58,501 nucleotides of DNA, taken from NCBI GenBank assembly GCA_000697055.1, contig JNDT01001018.1, positions 1 to 58,501 of the forward strand, read 5' to 3'. Below are positions 43,991 to 55,858 of this stretch, one piece after another. This DNA comes from Saksenaea vasiformis B4078. Taxonomy: Eukaryota; Mucoromycota; Mucoromycetes; Mucorales; Saksenaeaceae. The notes beneath the pieces were generated by a model, which was not told the origin of the DNA, made no database searches, and worked only from the letters and a program-made list of their open reading frames with translations. A program made the position numbers and the translations under genes. How positions within the stretch are numbered: position 1 is the stretch's first letter; each line of letters begins with the position of its first letter.

Positions 43991-45372
43991 CTACTTTTCG
44001 CCCTTTTCTGGCTGTTGTTGTTGAACAACGTTGATGCCAAAGTAGCGTTTGAGCTGCATAATATTCCAGTAGTACTGCCAGCCCATGGATACGAGTGTCA
44101 AAAAGATGACAAACGCAAGCATAACGTAAACCGGTGTGCGCAGGATATATACGTTGTAGTGATACTTATTGCCGTCAAAGATTAAGAGGAAAGCATTGAT
44201 GAACCCGGTATGAATAAACAGATCGAGGCCCATAATGAACAGGTAGGCACCCATAAATGCAGTGGCAAATATCACGGTATAGCTTTCCACCAGGAATACC
44301 AGGACGGCTAGGAGTACACCCATCCCGACGATGAAACAGATGCGAGCAATTTTCTACGTGGCCGGAACATGTTAGAAAGGGAGACAAGCAATTACCCAGG
44401 CGGCTTACAATCTGAATCACGAGCGACACCTGCCAAGACATGATGAATACAGCGAGGAAGAAACCTCCCATAGCTTATTAAAAGAAAAGACGTGAGCGGA
44501 AATTTGAGACACTGGATGAAGACGACGTACCTCCGACAAAGTACAACGCAACTGGATAAAAGAACATAAACATGACAGCCCCAATGAGACCCAGACCAAT
44601 ACTGACGCAGATATACACGATCTCCCCATGTGGATATCCATAAGGAGGTTCATTATTGACCAAGCCGATCCATGTCATGGTTGCTATAGAATGAGATTTG
44701 TTAAGCAGACTCTTTAAATTAGCCACTTGAACTTCCGTACCGAAAAAGACAAATCCAACCAGAGCCAATGTCGGACGGAAGAAACGGTAACCAAATAATA
44801 GGAAGTAGAGGCCGATCAAAATCAGGACAATGCCTGTGAATCCTTGCGCAATGCTAACACCGTAACCATAGGTATCTAAATTTAACGACGTAAGTCACCC
44901 TTCTCCTCGTGTCGTTGTACTTACGCCACAGGTAGTCGCTCCAGCATTGATCGTTACATACAGGTTGACTGCCGCTGTAAGGAGGAGAGGTTACAGTTGC
45001 TGTGGTTGTGATTGTTTTCGTAATTGTTTTGACGTGGCCGTTGCCACAATAGACAGTCGATGTTACAGTTTGCCAAAGCTCACGCAAACTAGGGCTTGCT
45101 GATAGCTTGGCAGCCAATTGTTTATTATCGCCATCATCGTCGTCATCGCTATTGCAGACCTTGGCCCAGTTCTGGTAGAGATCGAGCGTAGCTTGTATTT
45201 CATCGCGTTTAACAAGCAAGTGCTTGAGTTTAGGCCCAGGAGTGGGCACTAGCCTCTTGTTGGGTTGAACAGCCTGAGCCGTCGGTGTTGGACGGACGAC
45301 TAAACCTTCAACATGGATGAAGAGGCACAAAAAGGCAAATAAAAATATCGACAGAGGGAGCCGAAGAGACAT
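43991..45372 (-). CDS. DUF4203 (TMEM198/TM7SF3-like) multipass membrane protein
   Basis: Five exons (45372-44925, 44875-44741, 44683-44531, 44473-44409, 44353-43991) encode 387 residues. A signal peptide (MSLRLPLSIFLFAFLCLF) precedes a luminal region of about 140 residues with an Asp run and a Thr-rich stretch (TITKTITTTATVTSPP). At least seven membrane segments follow, including FTGIVLILIGLYFLLFGYRF, LGLIGAVMFMFFYP and GGFFLAVFIMSW, and then a hydrophilic tail QQQQPEKGEK. This is the architecture of fungal DUF4203 proteins. Biochemical function is unknown. Splice phases agree throughout. Confidence 0.85.
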
Positions 45373-46116
45373 GATGAAGGATAGAACAAAAGAGAAAAGA
45401 AAATCGGGAAATGCCCAGACGGATGTAGACGAAAGGTTTTGAAGGGGAAAATCTCGTGTCTGTTGTTTTCGACTTTCCATTAATACTCTTTTGTCTTTTT
45501 GTTGTCTGCTTTGCTTTTTTCTTCGATCGATAAACCAGAAGATCTGGTCCACATTTCCTTTTTTGGTCGTTGTTTTTCGCTTATCCCAAATGACTGAGTG
45601 TACCATGTAGCCTCGTGACGGGGAGATAGTATCATTCAGGAGCACTTTCAAACCTACAAAGCCATAATAGAATGCTATAAAAACAGCCACCTTATTGGAG
45701 GCTTCGACACATATACAACACTGGCAAGATCTAATTTGTAGACAATTGCCTAACTTTGGAAAACGACCATTTTTTCCTTCTCGCTTCGTATCTTTCGGCT
45801 TATAGAACAAGAGTGATACATTGAAAACAACGACTACTCCCTTGTACTTCACTTTTAGCGTGCTTTCTGAATCACTGGATACTCAGTCAAAGATAAATCG
45901 TATGTCCAGATCTATCAAACCACGTTCCTGTCTGTGGGGATACGTTCATAAACCGTCTTGTGGCGGCGGAAGAGAAAGGAATATAGCAATTGACTGTAGA
46001 TCTCCAAACTGTCTCGAACAAATTTTATCAAGAGACCTAAGCAAGACCGTTTTCTTTACATATGTAAAACAATTTTTCTTGGTGTCACACACAATTTGGC
46101 CATAGGATGGACCTGT
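45373..46116. other. Intergenic, no supported gene
   Basis: Upstream of the DUF4203 gene and downstream of the metacaspase stop. The minus-strand frame continues open upstream of 45372, but that part lacks protein-like character. Confidence 0.45.
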
Positions 46117-47617
46117 TTAACATACAAATTCTACATCCACGTCTATAGGATGCGACGAACTCAGCTGAGGTCGCTGGGAATAGCTGTCTCGGAGAATATC
46201 ACGTAGACGATTAAGCAAATCTTGGTATGATGGATGAGGGTTCTCATGAAGAGCGGCTAATAAAGATCACACATAAGCAACAAGCTCCTGTAAATCCAAC
46301 GATACTTACTAATAAGGGCATGGCTCATAGCACCTGTAGCCTTGCCAGCTTCGTTGGCATCAGCCGATGTCTGATCATCCTTGCAGCTATAACAAACGGT
46401 TAGATTCAATTGTTGTTAAACGCTTTGTTTTGCTCTTACCCTGAAAACATAATGACATCTGCTTGGGAGCTGTTTTCTTGGCGGTTTTGTTCCTCCACTG
46501 CACGCGTTGTCAGGAGTTGCTGGCCCAACGAGATAAGTGAAGACAGAGCGCGACTTTTATCTCCTGAAGCATATGCCATTCCGGCAGACAAAATGCCCAT
46601 ACCAGCGTCTTTGAATAAGTTCTGGCCTTTGATTACTCCTTTGGTAGAGTAAACGTAGGGCAAGTCCAATACAGTGCCGGAATGACAACTGTCGAAAATG
46701 GCGGTCAATCGGCTACCTGCACACAACGGCTCGACAAGTAGATCGTGCAGATCCTGTTTGGACGGTCGCTCTTAGCAAACAAGTACTTCTTCTTTCAGGA
46801 TAAAGGAATACTCACATCGTCGATAATTTGACCCGAATCACCTTCATACTGTTCGAAATCCAATGGATAGATGGTTTCATCAAAACCGTCGTCCTCATCA
46901 CCGCTGACATCCCTGACCTATCATGATCCATCGGTAAAACACAGCTTTCCTCATTCCTTCAAAGCAACTTACGCTACCACCGTGTCCGCTGAAATGGAAA
47001 AAGAAGCTATTCCCAAATGAGTAAACAAACAAAATAGCACCGACAACTTACGAATCATTTGGCGCAGAGTCATGTACAAGCCATTGCATTGCAGATAAAA
47101 TGTTGGCTCGTGTGGGAAGGAACTTCGGGTCTTGTTGATCATCCGTCAGGATTACCATATCTTGCTATTTTTTTTTTTTTCCATGATGAGCTTCTGTAAT
47201 ACAACCGATTGTTGTCATACCTCTTTAAAGTTATAGAGATTGATGAGAAAATTCTTCACATTGTGGACATCATTGATGCATCCTGGCATTTTCTCGTCGT
47301 TAATACATTATGTCATATGTGTTTGCTCATGTACCTCTCAGTTCGTTTGCTGTTCCAAAATAATTGATACCAATTAACAGTGCACGCTTTCTTCCTTGAC
47401 CTGGTAGAAAAGATCGCCTTGTGTTACCAAATTAACCTCGGACAGTCGATCTTACAGGTCGAAAGTTGAACGTTTGGCGGCGGCTGGTTCCGTAACTTTG
47501 GGTTGACATGAACATAAAACCCATCCGGGTTTGACGGGACTAGATGCTGTCAGCTGTGCACGTTCCTACCATCTGCATGGTAATACCTGGTGTGGCTGGT
47601 GGGTTGCTGCTGGACAC
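46117..47617 (-). CDS. MCA1: Metacaspase (type I, MCA1/YCA1-like); 5' end unresolved
   Basis: A clan CD cysteine peptidase that cleaves after Arg or Lys and is linked to proteostasis and cell death in fungi. The catalytic dyad is intact: His in [11 protein letters not shown] and Cys in [12 protein letters not shown]. Other blocks are [61 protein letters not shown] and, near the end, [20 protein letters not shown]. The N-terminus is Pro/Asn/Gln-rich ([18 protein letters not shown]), as in type I enzymes. I could follow exons up to 47617 but could not settle the first exon; an ATG near 47791 (MITGRSEVH) is one possibility. Confidence 0.92.
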
Positions 47618-48118
47618 CTGAAGTGTTTTTGGGGCGAAGGTTTAGTATACTCCGCTCCAAGAGCTCCGCATCATCTAGGATTGCTTACCACCTGGCTGGA
47701 AGATTCGTAAATATCTACCTACACGATTATGCTTAGATTATCTTTTTCCATGCGGGTAACGTGTTTCCCTTATGTACTTCACTCCTTCCTGTAATCATAT
47801 GATAGTGATATTTACCTGTTCGTATCTGTAGTGTTGCTCCATACAGTCGGCAGACGTCAAAAAGTCGCAGGAAAGAAAGAAAAAGGAAAGAGGCGAAGGA
47901 GGAGTCCAACGTTCCTTGTTGCAGTTTTTCCCAGTTCCAGGCACATACAGTCACACAGCAGCGGCGCTTCAAGGTTTAACTCCCGTTTCCATGATGTCTT
48001 TCTTTTTCTCTTGATAACACAGAACGTATTCCTTCGATACAGTTATCCTTGATTAAAGAAGATTGGATAGATACAACAATATATAATTAAGAAATTTGTT
48101 ACCGTTAAACGCTGTTTA
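47618..48118. other. Upstream region of the metacaspase
   Basis: Probably holds the metacaspase first exon and promoter. ORFs on both strands (47733-47972, 47831-48052) are otherwise unremarkable. Confidence 0.35.
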
Positions 48119-48367
48119 TTGGGCCACGTCCATCTGAAGGCAACGATGGTCGGAATGGATCAATATCCGTACATGAACGGACATTATCTGATAATGGCTA
48201 ACGCGCCTATCCATGGGCGAGAAGACATAGCTAAGTATATCGAGTTCCAAGGTCATCGCTATGCTTATTTACCTTCGTATCCTCCCGAACTCAATTCAAT
48301 TGAACAATTCTGGTCAATTGTTGAATACAAAGCGAAAGGTAATCGGTTCTCGAAAAGTAGGCATTGA
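48119..48367 (+). pseudogene. Tc1/mariner-type DDE transposase C-terminal remnant
   Basis: 82 residues containing YPYMNGHYLIMANAPIH and YLPSYPPELNSIEQFWSIV. These are the second and third catalytic blocks of DDE_3 transposases. The usual D in LIMDNAPIH is Ala here, while the final Glu (NSIEQFW) remains. The N-terminal two thirds are missing and no terminal inverted repeat was seen. Confidence 0.85.
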
Positions 48368-49512
48368 TGACTAGAGTCAGCGAAGTATCTTATAGCTGAG
48401 TGAATTTAAACGTTTCGTTTGCTATCCTCACGAATGCTGAGATAAATATCGCAACAGGAAGCAACCGACTGGATTTAACAAAAGGATAAAATTCCCCTTT
48501 TAGACTGTTGGACGTCTTTACTTCGTCCGATTTATGTTTATTCGGTCTTTTCGGAATTTTGATTTTACTGAAAGTTCTTCTCGGTTGGTAGCTATTCGTG
48601 ATAGTAATTACCACGGCAACGTTGCCATCGTGTTAATGGTGTCGGCGATGTCTCTATGATTTAGAGATGAGGCATAATCGGTGTTCCAACATAGAGATGC
48701 CCACTGTGAATGGAAACACATTAATCCCGGTCTTCCTGCTGCGGAACATATTTCGATAAGATGAATACTACCACGGTGTGCATATACCACGTACTCTACA
48801 TACGCCATTATTGGATTTGAAGGTAAGATGGCCAAATCAGCCTTCGATTGCCTGGATTCTACTGGCAGGTGGCAAGAGCTGATTAGAGATAACCTAGACT
48901 TGGGTTATCCAGTAACGCAAATTTGGTGGCGAAGGACATGAGAGATAGGGTGGTCTTGTTAGTTATGCATCCTTGTAGATCAATTGCTTTAAGTGTCTTT
49001 CGTCTTTTGCTTGGATGTGCACCGCTCGTATTGTAACACGATGACGAAAAGATTATATTTTTTTTGACATGTTCAATGAGAGTGGATCTGCGCAGATTGA
49101 ATCCGAACGAAAATGCATGTCTGATCGGAGACCTTGCGTTTACAAGAAAGGGATACATTTGCGTATCCTTCATGTCATGTTCGTTCAGCTGCGATGATCT
49201 TTTATTAACTATTCTTTTAAGAGCCATACCAAAAAGCTGGGACGTAGGATCATACACATCCCCCAGCTCGGGGAATCAGTAAGATTGAAGTGGTTTCAGT
49301 GAATGTACAGTTTTGCAAGACTACGGCTGTTTGTATGATTGGATAAGATCATCCTGATTGGTTTCATCAGTAGAATTGTCGCTGCTACATAACTTGACCT
49401 TCTGTGAACGTTTAATAAAACAAGTATTTCTACAAGATAGCAATGTTTATTATTATTATTATTTTCTCCATTCTGAAACGTACCGCATCTCCTTTAAACC
49501 GTGATATATTTT
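48368..49512. other. Gene-poor stretch
   Basis: Minus-strand ORFs at 48390-48614, 48608-48835 and 48883-49257 have no domain I recognise. The last starts MYDPTSQLFGMALKR, faintly like the minus ORF at 13898 (PIFGMAPKKK). They may be transposon debris. Confidence 0.35.
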
Positions 49513-49881
49513 TTATGTTGGTGGAGAGTCTTTATCAGATGTATCTGGGGAATTGTTCTGATTTTCTTGTTCTCGTTGACTTTGAGACTGTTGCTGTTGT
49601 ATCACTTTTTCAAATGCTTCTTCAACATCTGCTGAATCTTTGTGTAGGTCTTTCCTTGAGTCTGGTATGGACGATATGGCAGTCTCGGCCAATGTCTCAA
49701 GTGGCTGAACGATTTCAGCTTCTTGGTTTTCTGAGTGAGGATCAGTCACACCTTCTTCTGCTTGAGAACGACTACTCGTCTTCTCTTTTCTGTCTCTGAG
49801 TAGCTTCTCGCTAACTTTTTGGTAAGAGTTATCGTTTTGTCGCCATATACGACTGGATTGGCAAAAGCGCCGGAGAGCCAT
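49513..49881 (-). CDS. Hypothetical 122-residue protein, possible mitochondrial targeting
   Basis: Single open frame. The first 14 residues, MALRRFCQSSRIWR, are basic and acid-free, resembling a presequence. The rest is highly charged and disordered, rich in Glu, Gln, Ser and Asp, with a helical stretch DVEEAFEKVIQQQQSQSQRE. I do not recognise the family. The coding call rests on frame length and composition. Confidence 0.5.
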   Translation of the reverse strand: MALRRFCQSSRIWRQNDNSYQKVSEKLLRDRKEKTSSRSQAEEGVTDPHSENQEAEIVQPLETLAETAISSIPDSRKDLHKDSADVEEAFEKVIQQQQSQSQREQENQNNSPDTSDKDSPPT

Positions 49882-50033
49882 TTACATGGATTCGTAGAAA
49901 CAAAGGAAACATAATATAGATAGAGGAGCGGCATAAATAGCTGAGCACAAGACCAAAAAAAAAAGTTCTGACACCATTTTTTTAGCGTGAGGTTTCATTT
50001 ACCTTTGTTCTTCTTCTTTCACACAAAAAACTT

Positions 50034-50714
50034 ATGGAAACACCACAGCAAAAACGAGAATCACTCGTGGAACAATACAGTCATGAGCCGGAAACTCAGG
50101 GAAAACTCGAGCGAGTTGTTGTTATCAGTCTGGATGAGAAGTCAGCCGAGTACATTATTGAATGGGCAATGTCTCATTTTCTGGATAACAACCGGGATCT
50201 GGTGATCTTGGTTCATGTGCGCAACATTGATCTTCCTCTAGCACCTTATATCAACCCGTCTGGTTTCATTGAAGATTTGGATGATAAGAAAAGAGAAGAT
50301 AGTCATCGACTTCTTGGGACATACGCTTCCAAATTGTTTAGTCATAAGGTAGAGAACAAGGGTAATTCATTGAACCATCTAACACAGGGTGTGGAAAGAT
50401 TGCATGTAAAGCTGTCGCTATGATAGGTGAACCAAAAGTAGAGATTATCCACAAGGTACAAGATGTAAAAGCAGATGTCCTCATTATGGGATCACGAAAC
50501 CAAAGTTTCGTTCAAAGGTGTGAAAAAAGAGAAAACAGAACATGAATGAAAGATTCAAACATTTTGGAACCTTTTTAGGACATTATTGGGAAGCGTGAGT
50601 GATTATTGCGTCCATCGTTGTCCCTGCTCGGTTGTTATTGTGAGACCGCCAACAGAACAAACAGAACAGACTCGACGAAGGCGTTCTATTTTTTCAAGAA
50701 GAGAGAGCAGATAA
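50034..50714 (+). CDS. Universal stress protein (UspA) domain protein
   Basis: Three exons (50034-50348, 50399-50517, 50579-50714) encode 189 residues. The USP fold is evident: RVVVISLDEKSAEYIIEWAM, DLVILVHVRN, then VEIIHKVQDVKADVLIMGSR, TLLGSVSDYCVHRCPCSVVI. The ATP-binding type usually has G-x2-G-x9-G-S/T; here LIMGSRNQSFVQRTLLGSVS fits it (G-x10-G variant). Such proteins bind nucleotide and act in stress responses. The tail is basic (RRRRSIFSRRE). It converges on the small twin-cysteine gene. Confidence 0.88.
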
Positions 50715-50840
50715 TATGTACATATAAGGAGGAATGGCTCTAATTAACGTTTGCATGCTTCACATTCTGTTTTGTCATTTGTTAGTCGCCTAAAGTAAAT
50801 TAATAAATTAGAAATTGTCGCATGCAGGTTAGTCATGTAC

Positions 50841-50981
50841 TTACTTCTTTTCACGACATGCACGCTGAAAATCCTCCCATTCCTTCATGCACTTGGAGCG
50901 GTCATTGTTATTTCTTAAGAGACACTCCTGCAGGGGCTTGTGGTCGCAAGACACGTTCTTTCTCTCTTGTGGCTCTGACAT
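50841..50981 (-). CDS. 46-residue twin-cysteine (CHCH-like) small protein
   Basis: A single-exon ORF on the minus strand, MSEPQERKNVSCDHKPLQEC through to a C-terminal CREKK and stop. Cysteines lie at residues 12, 20, 31 and 42; the last three are ten residues apart (C-x10-C-x10-C), around a helical KCMKEWEDFQRAC. This is close to the CX9C family, whose members are oxidised by Mia40 in the mitochondrial intermembrane space and often assist respiratory complexes. The spacing is one residue longer than usual and I cannot name the orthologue. Coding is supported by composition and cysteine pattern only. Confidence 0.65.
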   Translation of the reverse strand: MSEPQERKNVSCDHKPLQECLLRNNNDRSKCMKEWEDFQRACREKK

Positions 50982-51510
50982 ATAAACAAACAATAGATGG
51001 GTCGCAGAAAGGCACAAACCCCCGCTTAAAGTGACTGATAATCATGTATCATTTTTTTTTTTTCGGTTGCAGTGTGAGTGACACGGTCGATCACTTTTTT
51101 TCTTTACAGACCGGGAAGAACCAAGCTGATGCCACTTACGAATGCTAAATAACGTCCAACAATACATCACCACTGAATCGTCTCTTTAAGCTGCTTCAAA
51201 TGAATTTCTAGACGTTACAGCTAATCTTTTATCGATAAATCGTCCATCTATTGCAAGCAAAAAAAAAAAAAATAAGCAAGCTTCATTTTTTTCTTGTTTT
51301 TCTTTTTTTTCTCCTTTAGTGCACGCGGTTTTGTTAATAGGACAAAGATTATTTAGCGGGGAGGTAAACACTGCAACCAGAACTCCAGGTAATGGTAGCG
51401 TAAAAGCGTAGCACCAGGAAATAGGTAGAATTCTAGATTCCAATTAGGTCGTACGTATGATTAAATATAGACGCTGTTAAAGTGTACGGTTTTTTGGTTG
51501 TGCTTCCCAG
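50982..51510. other. Intergenic, no supported gene
   Basis: Poly-A and poly-T tracts at 51049-51063, 51258-51272 and 51302-51310. The ORF at 51186-51443 looks fortuitous. Confidence 0.45.
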
Positions 51511-54260
51511 TCAAACAAGAAGCCTAGAAAATGTCATACCTAAGTTTGCTGTTTTCCTTCAATATATCTTCTTACCTTGTAAATCGAAACCCGGATTATT
51601 ATCTGAAAACGGTGTACCAGCCGTCGAAAAGAGTTGTTGCCATGCTGCCTGGTGCGCACTAAGATTGTGGGATGAGTTGATAGGTACGGCAAGATCAGGT
51701 GTCTGATTAGGAAGTGAGAATCCGCCGTCGAGTCCCGATACGATTTGGTGCATACTCATCGGTGAGGAAATAGGTGGTTGCTGGTGAGCAGAAGTAGAAG
51801 AAGTTGCAACTTCCTGTTCTGTACTCTTGGCTAAACGGTCTTCCTCAGCTTTCGCTTCAGTCAATTTCAGGAGTTTTTGAATAAATGGTTTAGCGGGTGG
51901 TGCATGAGGTATATCTTTGGTGAGTGGCGTGATACAGTCGTCCAAACTTATTTGTACGTAATCGCGCGCCATCTTCGCAATCTCTGGGTTACTGTTGGTG
52001 GTGTTGTATACATGAATCAAAACTGCCTGAAAAATAGAATAAGCTGGTATGTAAAATAAAAATTGTACGTTAATTCAAGCAAGTTGGACGAGCAAGCCAT
52101 TCGTTTTACCGGTGAAGTTCCAGCCGAAATTAACAATATCAAGAGAATTCATAATCCGAGCGATTTCAATGGCACATTTGGCTGCCGTTGTACACCGATC
52201 CAAAGCTTCTTCGTAGATATCGGTTGCTGATGGATCGTTCTCTAAGACGAGAAACGGCCGATGGAGCAAAATTATCACAGCATAATAGCATACACAGAGC
52301 GATTTGCTGTCGTCCGGCTTTTCCGATGACGCTAATGAGTTATCTGGATCCGCTTTGTAGTGTTCTGGCATTTCCGCAAACCATTCTGTCAACATGCGTT
52401 GTATACTTCGAACGGTTTGCTGCATCGTCATTGACTTGTATCCCAATGCCTTTGCTTTTGGTGAGTATATCCGTCGTAACACTTCTCCCAAGATGCCGGA
52501 CAGTTTAATAAAATTGACAAAAATAGAGTATTCCTGGTTCTCAAATGTTGATAGCGGCAAGTCGATGTCGCAGTCGGAATCGGCAATAGCCAAAGGTCGT
52601 CCCATCGCTGCGCAGCACCATCTATCCGTTATATCTACAGATAAAAAAATAAGAGCTAGGTTTCTCACTCTATGCAGGTACGTACACACGCTGTACCACA
52701 GCCTTTTGAGAAGCTGAAGCTTCCGTTCTGGAACTTGCATCACTGCGAGTGTCCGGTGCAACCCTAAATCTTGAGCCTAAATAGATCGTTATCTTTTTTG
52801 TCCTCTTTACTTTCCGAAACGTACCATTCTTACAGCCATGCCTGCTCGAATCCAGTTTCGGTAAGTATCGGTTGAGAAAGTGGGATGGCCACAGAGAAGC
52901 ATCAACGCCTGTATGGTGGCAATACGAGGTGTCAAATATTCTTGACGAATTAGCTCTGCAGATCGCTCTAATAAAGCGTGGAATACTTCTTCGCGGTCCA
53001 CACCGGCATCTTTAAATAATGGATCGTCTGCAAGTAAGGAAAAGCATGTGTTCGCACAGATGGCATAGGTCAGAAGTGGTGGCGGCGGATTATCCGTGCG
53101 GCCTTCAAATGCGTCCAGAAATTCAGTTTTATCGAGAATTGGTAATGTACTGTGCTCGAATCGGAAATAACTATATTCAGTTGTAACAATTAGTATATAT
53201 CACATCTTCCTTTCGTTTGTTTTCGTCTTTTCTTACGCATAGATTAACGCTTCAATCACCGGTCGGGGAGCAATTTCTTGTTCGTTTCTGTCAACAGCTA
53301 ATTGGTTTTCGTGCTCAGCCTCGGTTTTATCTCTCACTACCACCATGTCATCGTCGTACACGGTCATCTTGCGCATCCGAACAGGCCCATTAATAGAAGG
53401 AATAGTCAGCTCTTTATCCGGCTGCGCCATGTCGGGTTTTTCTTTAGACAAGATGTTGCTGACAAGATAATAGCCTGAAGAGCTTCCATGATATCTGACT
53501 ATTTTTGGTACATCTGGAGATTGGGTTGCTTTGACAGATTGGCTGTCAGTAGTATCATTTGAAACTGATCTCTTTCTCTTTAATGTTTGATCGGATGTTT
53601 CTTCACTGCCTTCAGGTTGTAATTGTTCCAAAAGCTGTTCCATTTTTTTCAATCTTGCCTCCAAACTTTCTATGTACCTGTCAAGCAACATAAGTTCAGA
53701 ATTCCAACTATCTCTGTATCCCGTACGACAGTACCCTTTCGGCGGTCCTCTTTTTTTGGCGGTCTGTTAAAGAAAATGCCGGGTTACTTTTTTCCCGTCA
53801 TATCATTTCAAACGCAAAATCTTACATCGTTAAAGGTACACTCCCACTCATACTGCTTACACGTTGAACAAGGATGTGTTGCATCTACATCGCATCTTAA
53901 CAAGAAACAACAAACGATTAATTCTGACGAGATCTCTCTTTCGTATTTGCACACTCACTTGATTTTCTTCCGCCGGCAAGTATCGCCTGTATTGTAATTT
54001 AATATATAACATACAGAAATAGAAAGAGACTTACAAGCTCGAGTTATTCTAGTTCTTTTGTTTGAGGCGGATTTTCGTACAGGTTGGATTATTTGTGGTG
54101 GAGGTGGTAAAGGTGGTTGGTAGGACAAATAGGTAGCATTCGAAGACGAGGGATACCAAGTTTGGGGAGAAGAACCGGGCGCGTTCGGTAATGACTGATC
54201 GTTCCCGTGTAATGGTGAATATCTACTGGGCGACGTATTCTCACTATGTCGTGAGTGCAT
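51511..54260 (-). CDS. Zn2Cys6 transcription factor with fungal-specific middle homology domain
   Basis: Begins MHSRHSENTSPSRYSP. A Pro-rich stretch leads to a complete binuclear cluster: RACDTCRRKKIKCDVDATH, then PCSTCKQYEWEC, assembled from several exons, one of only 28 nt. KKRGPPKGYIESLEARLKKM gives the linker and coiled-coil dimerisation element. The middle homology domain follows (LIRQEYLTPRIATIQALMLL, LGLHRTL, YSVCTYLHR.DRWCCAAMGRP, ALGYKSMTMQQ), then CVCYYAVIILLHRPFLV and a Ser/Gln-rich tail. These are DNA-binding regulators of metabolism; the target cannot be read. The last intron (GTAAGA to CTTAG) gives a stop at 51511; reading through instead ends at 51559. Confidence 0.9.
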
Positions 54261-55796
54261 TTGAAATGAGTAAAAAATAAAAAAATAAAATAAGAAAAGA
54301 AGAAACCCCTCAAGAACACGTTAGCATACACATTAAGGTGTTTTGCCGACGGGCGTATTGAAGAAGCCTAAAATGTTTTGCCGTGGACGTATAGCCGATT
54401 CATTTTTCCATCCAATTGTTTCCTCCATAAGCTCAAAAACGGACAAACATTCCCGCGACATTTCCATAAAGAAAGCGGACGTCCCTTTTTTCCCTTTTTT
54501 TTTAACAACGCAACCAGCCAAAGGGCAAATCGGCACGATATGCGCCGCTATAGAAGCACTGCTACTGTTCTTTAATGAGTATCATTATTCGCTGTTAGAA
54601 AAATACGAGTGACTTTAACTACCGCATTCATGTACTGTTACAAAAAAAGAGAAAACCCGTTTATAAACCCTTTTTTTTCCCAACCTGTTATTTACGTAAC
54701 GCTGTTGATACCGCGAACACCGAACACACTGCTAAAGCCAAAGACTATCGAACGTACATAATCGTTGTCTGTAGCAACGACTGTTTAAAATAAAAAGAAG
54801 CTGTGCGCGTTCTGAGGAACGAAAGTGGAAAAAAAAACAAACAACATAACTTTATACAGCCAAAAATAATTACCCGATCATAGAAATTGGTTCTCATGGA
54901 GATACATTTCCAGGCAAATAAAAATAAATAAAAGAAAAAGCTTTGAGAGACAATGCTGATGACCTTCCATTTGTTCGATCATGGCCAATACATAGAACGA
55001 AGCTGCAGATTTGCTAAAGATAAACAATGATCGCTCGAATGTGACACGGACGATCGGAGCCATCTAACGTCAGATATATCGGACTGCAGACCATGAACAT
55101 AATACCGCGAAGCTCAGTCATTATGGGTGAGAGTTGATCCAGAAACCAGGGTAGCAATGGCAAGATCTAACATCGAAAACGACACTAAACGACCTAACAG
55201 ACCGGTCCGTAAAGCAAGCCACTCAAACATAAACAAAGATTCGATGTCAATATTTGTGTACAAAGGCCAAGTGACAATAAAACAGTTTTTTTATTGAGTG
55301 GCACGGAAAGTGCATCCAAATGGAAGTATTCATTACAAATCTGTAGGAAAAGCTGAATACATGAGCTACGAGTTAGAGGAATGAAAGTGCCCGGAAGCTT
55401 TTGCTCCTGACAGCTGTGCACCGTGCACACCGGCAAAACATAAGTGGGGTGAGGTTTACCCGGGACCCGTTACAATCAAACGCCGTCTCGATTATCCCCA
55501 TATTCTTCTGATCGTTGGTTCGGCCTACCTCCTATATTATCTTGATCCGATACAGCATAACAAGCCCTTACAAATGCCAGCGAGACATTATTCATGCATT
55601 CGAATCCATGAGTCCCGTGCGGTAAACAAAAAAGGAGAGGCGGCACAGACAAACATATCCAAATTGGACTCATGTCCGCAAGGAGACGCCATGCTATGAA
55701 TGTTCGAGAAAAGTTAGGTTTCCAGTGACAACCTACTGATTATTAATTATAGCATTTTGCAACAGTCAGCATAAATATCAACGGAGTTTGGCAAAG
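54261..55796. other. Long intergenic stretch
   Basis: Includes the factor's upstream region. ORFs at 54343-54612, 54878-55063, 55194-55436 and 55476-55673 show no domain or splice support. I see no gene. Confidence 0.45.
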
Positions 55797-55804
55797 TATA
55801 AAAG
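55797..55804 (+). promoter_or_regulatory. TATA box of the oxidoreductase gene
   Basis: TATAAAAG lies 55 bp before the ATG at 55859, a good position for a short leader. The following stretch ends in CTCTCAGTAATTCACC just before the ATG. Confidence 0.55.
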
Positions 55805-55858
55805 GGCAAAACGAAACTATGGATCAACTCATTCTTTACTTTCTCTCAGTAATTCACC

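Noticed and set aside
52188..52717. Plus-strand ORFs of over 100 codons
   Set aside because: They are antisense to the middle homology domain of the Zn2Cys6 factor, which has the clear domain content.
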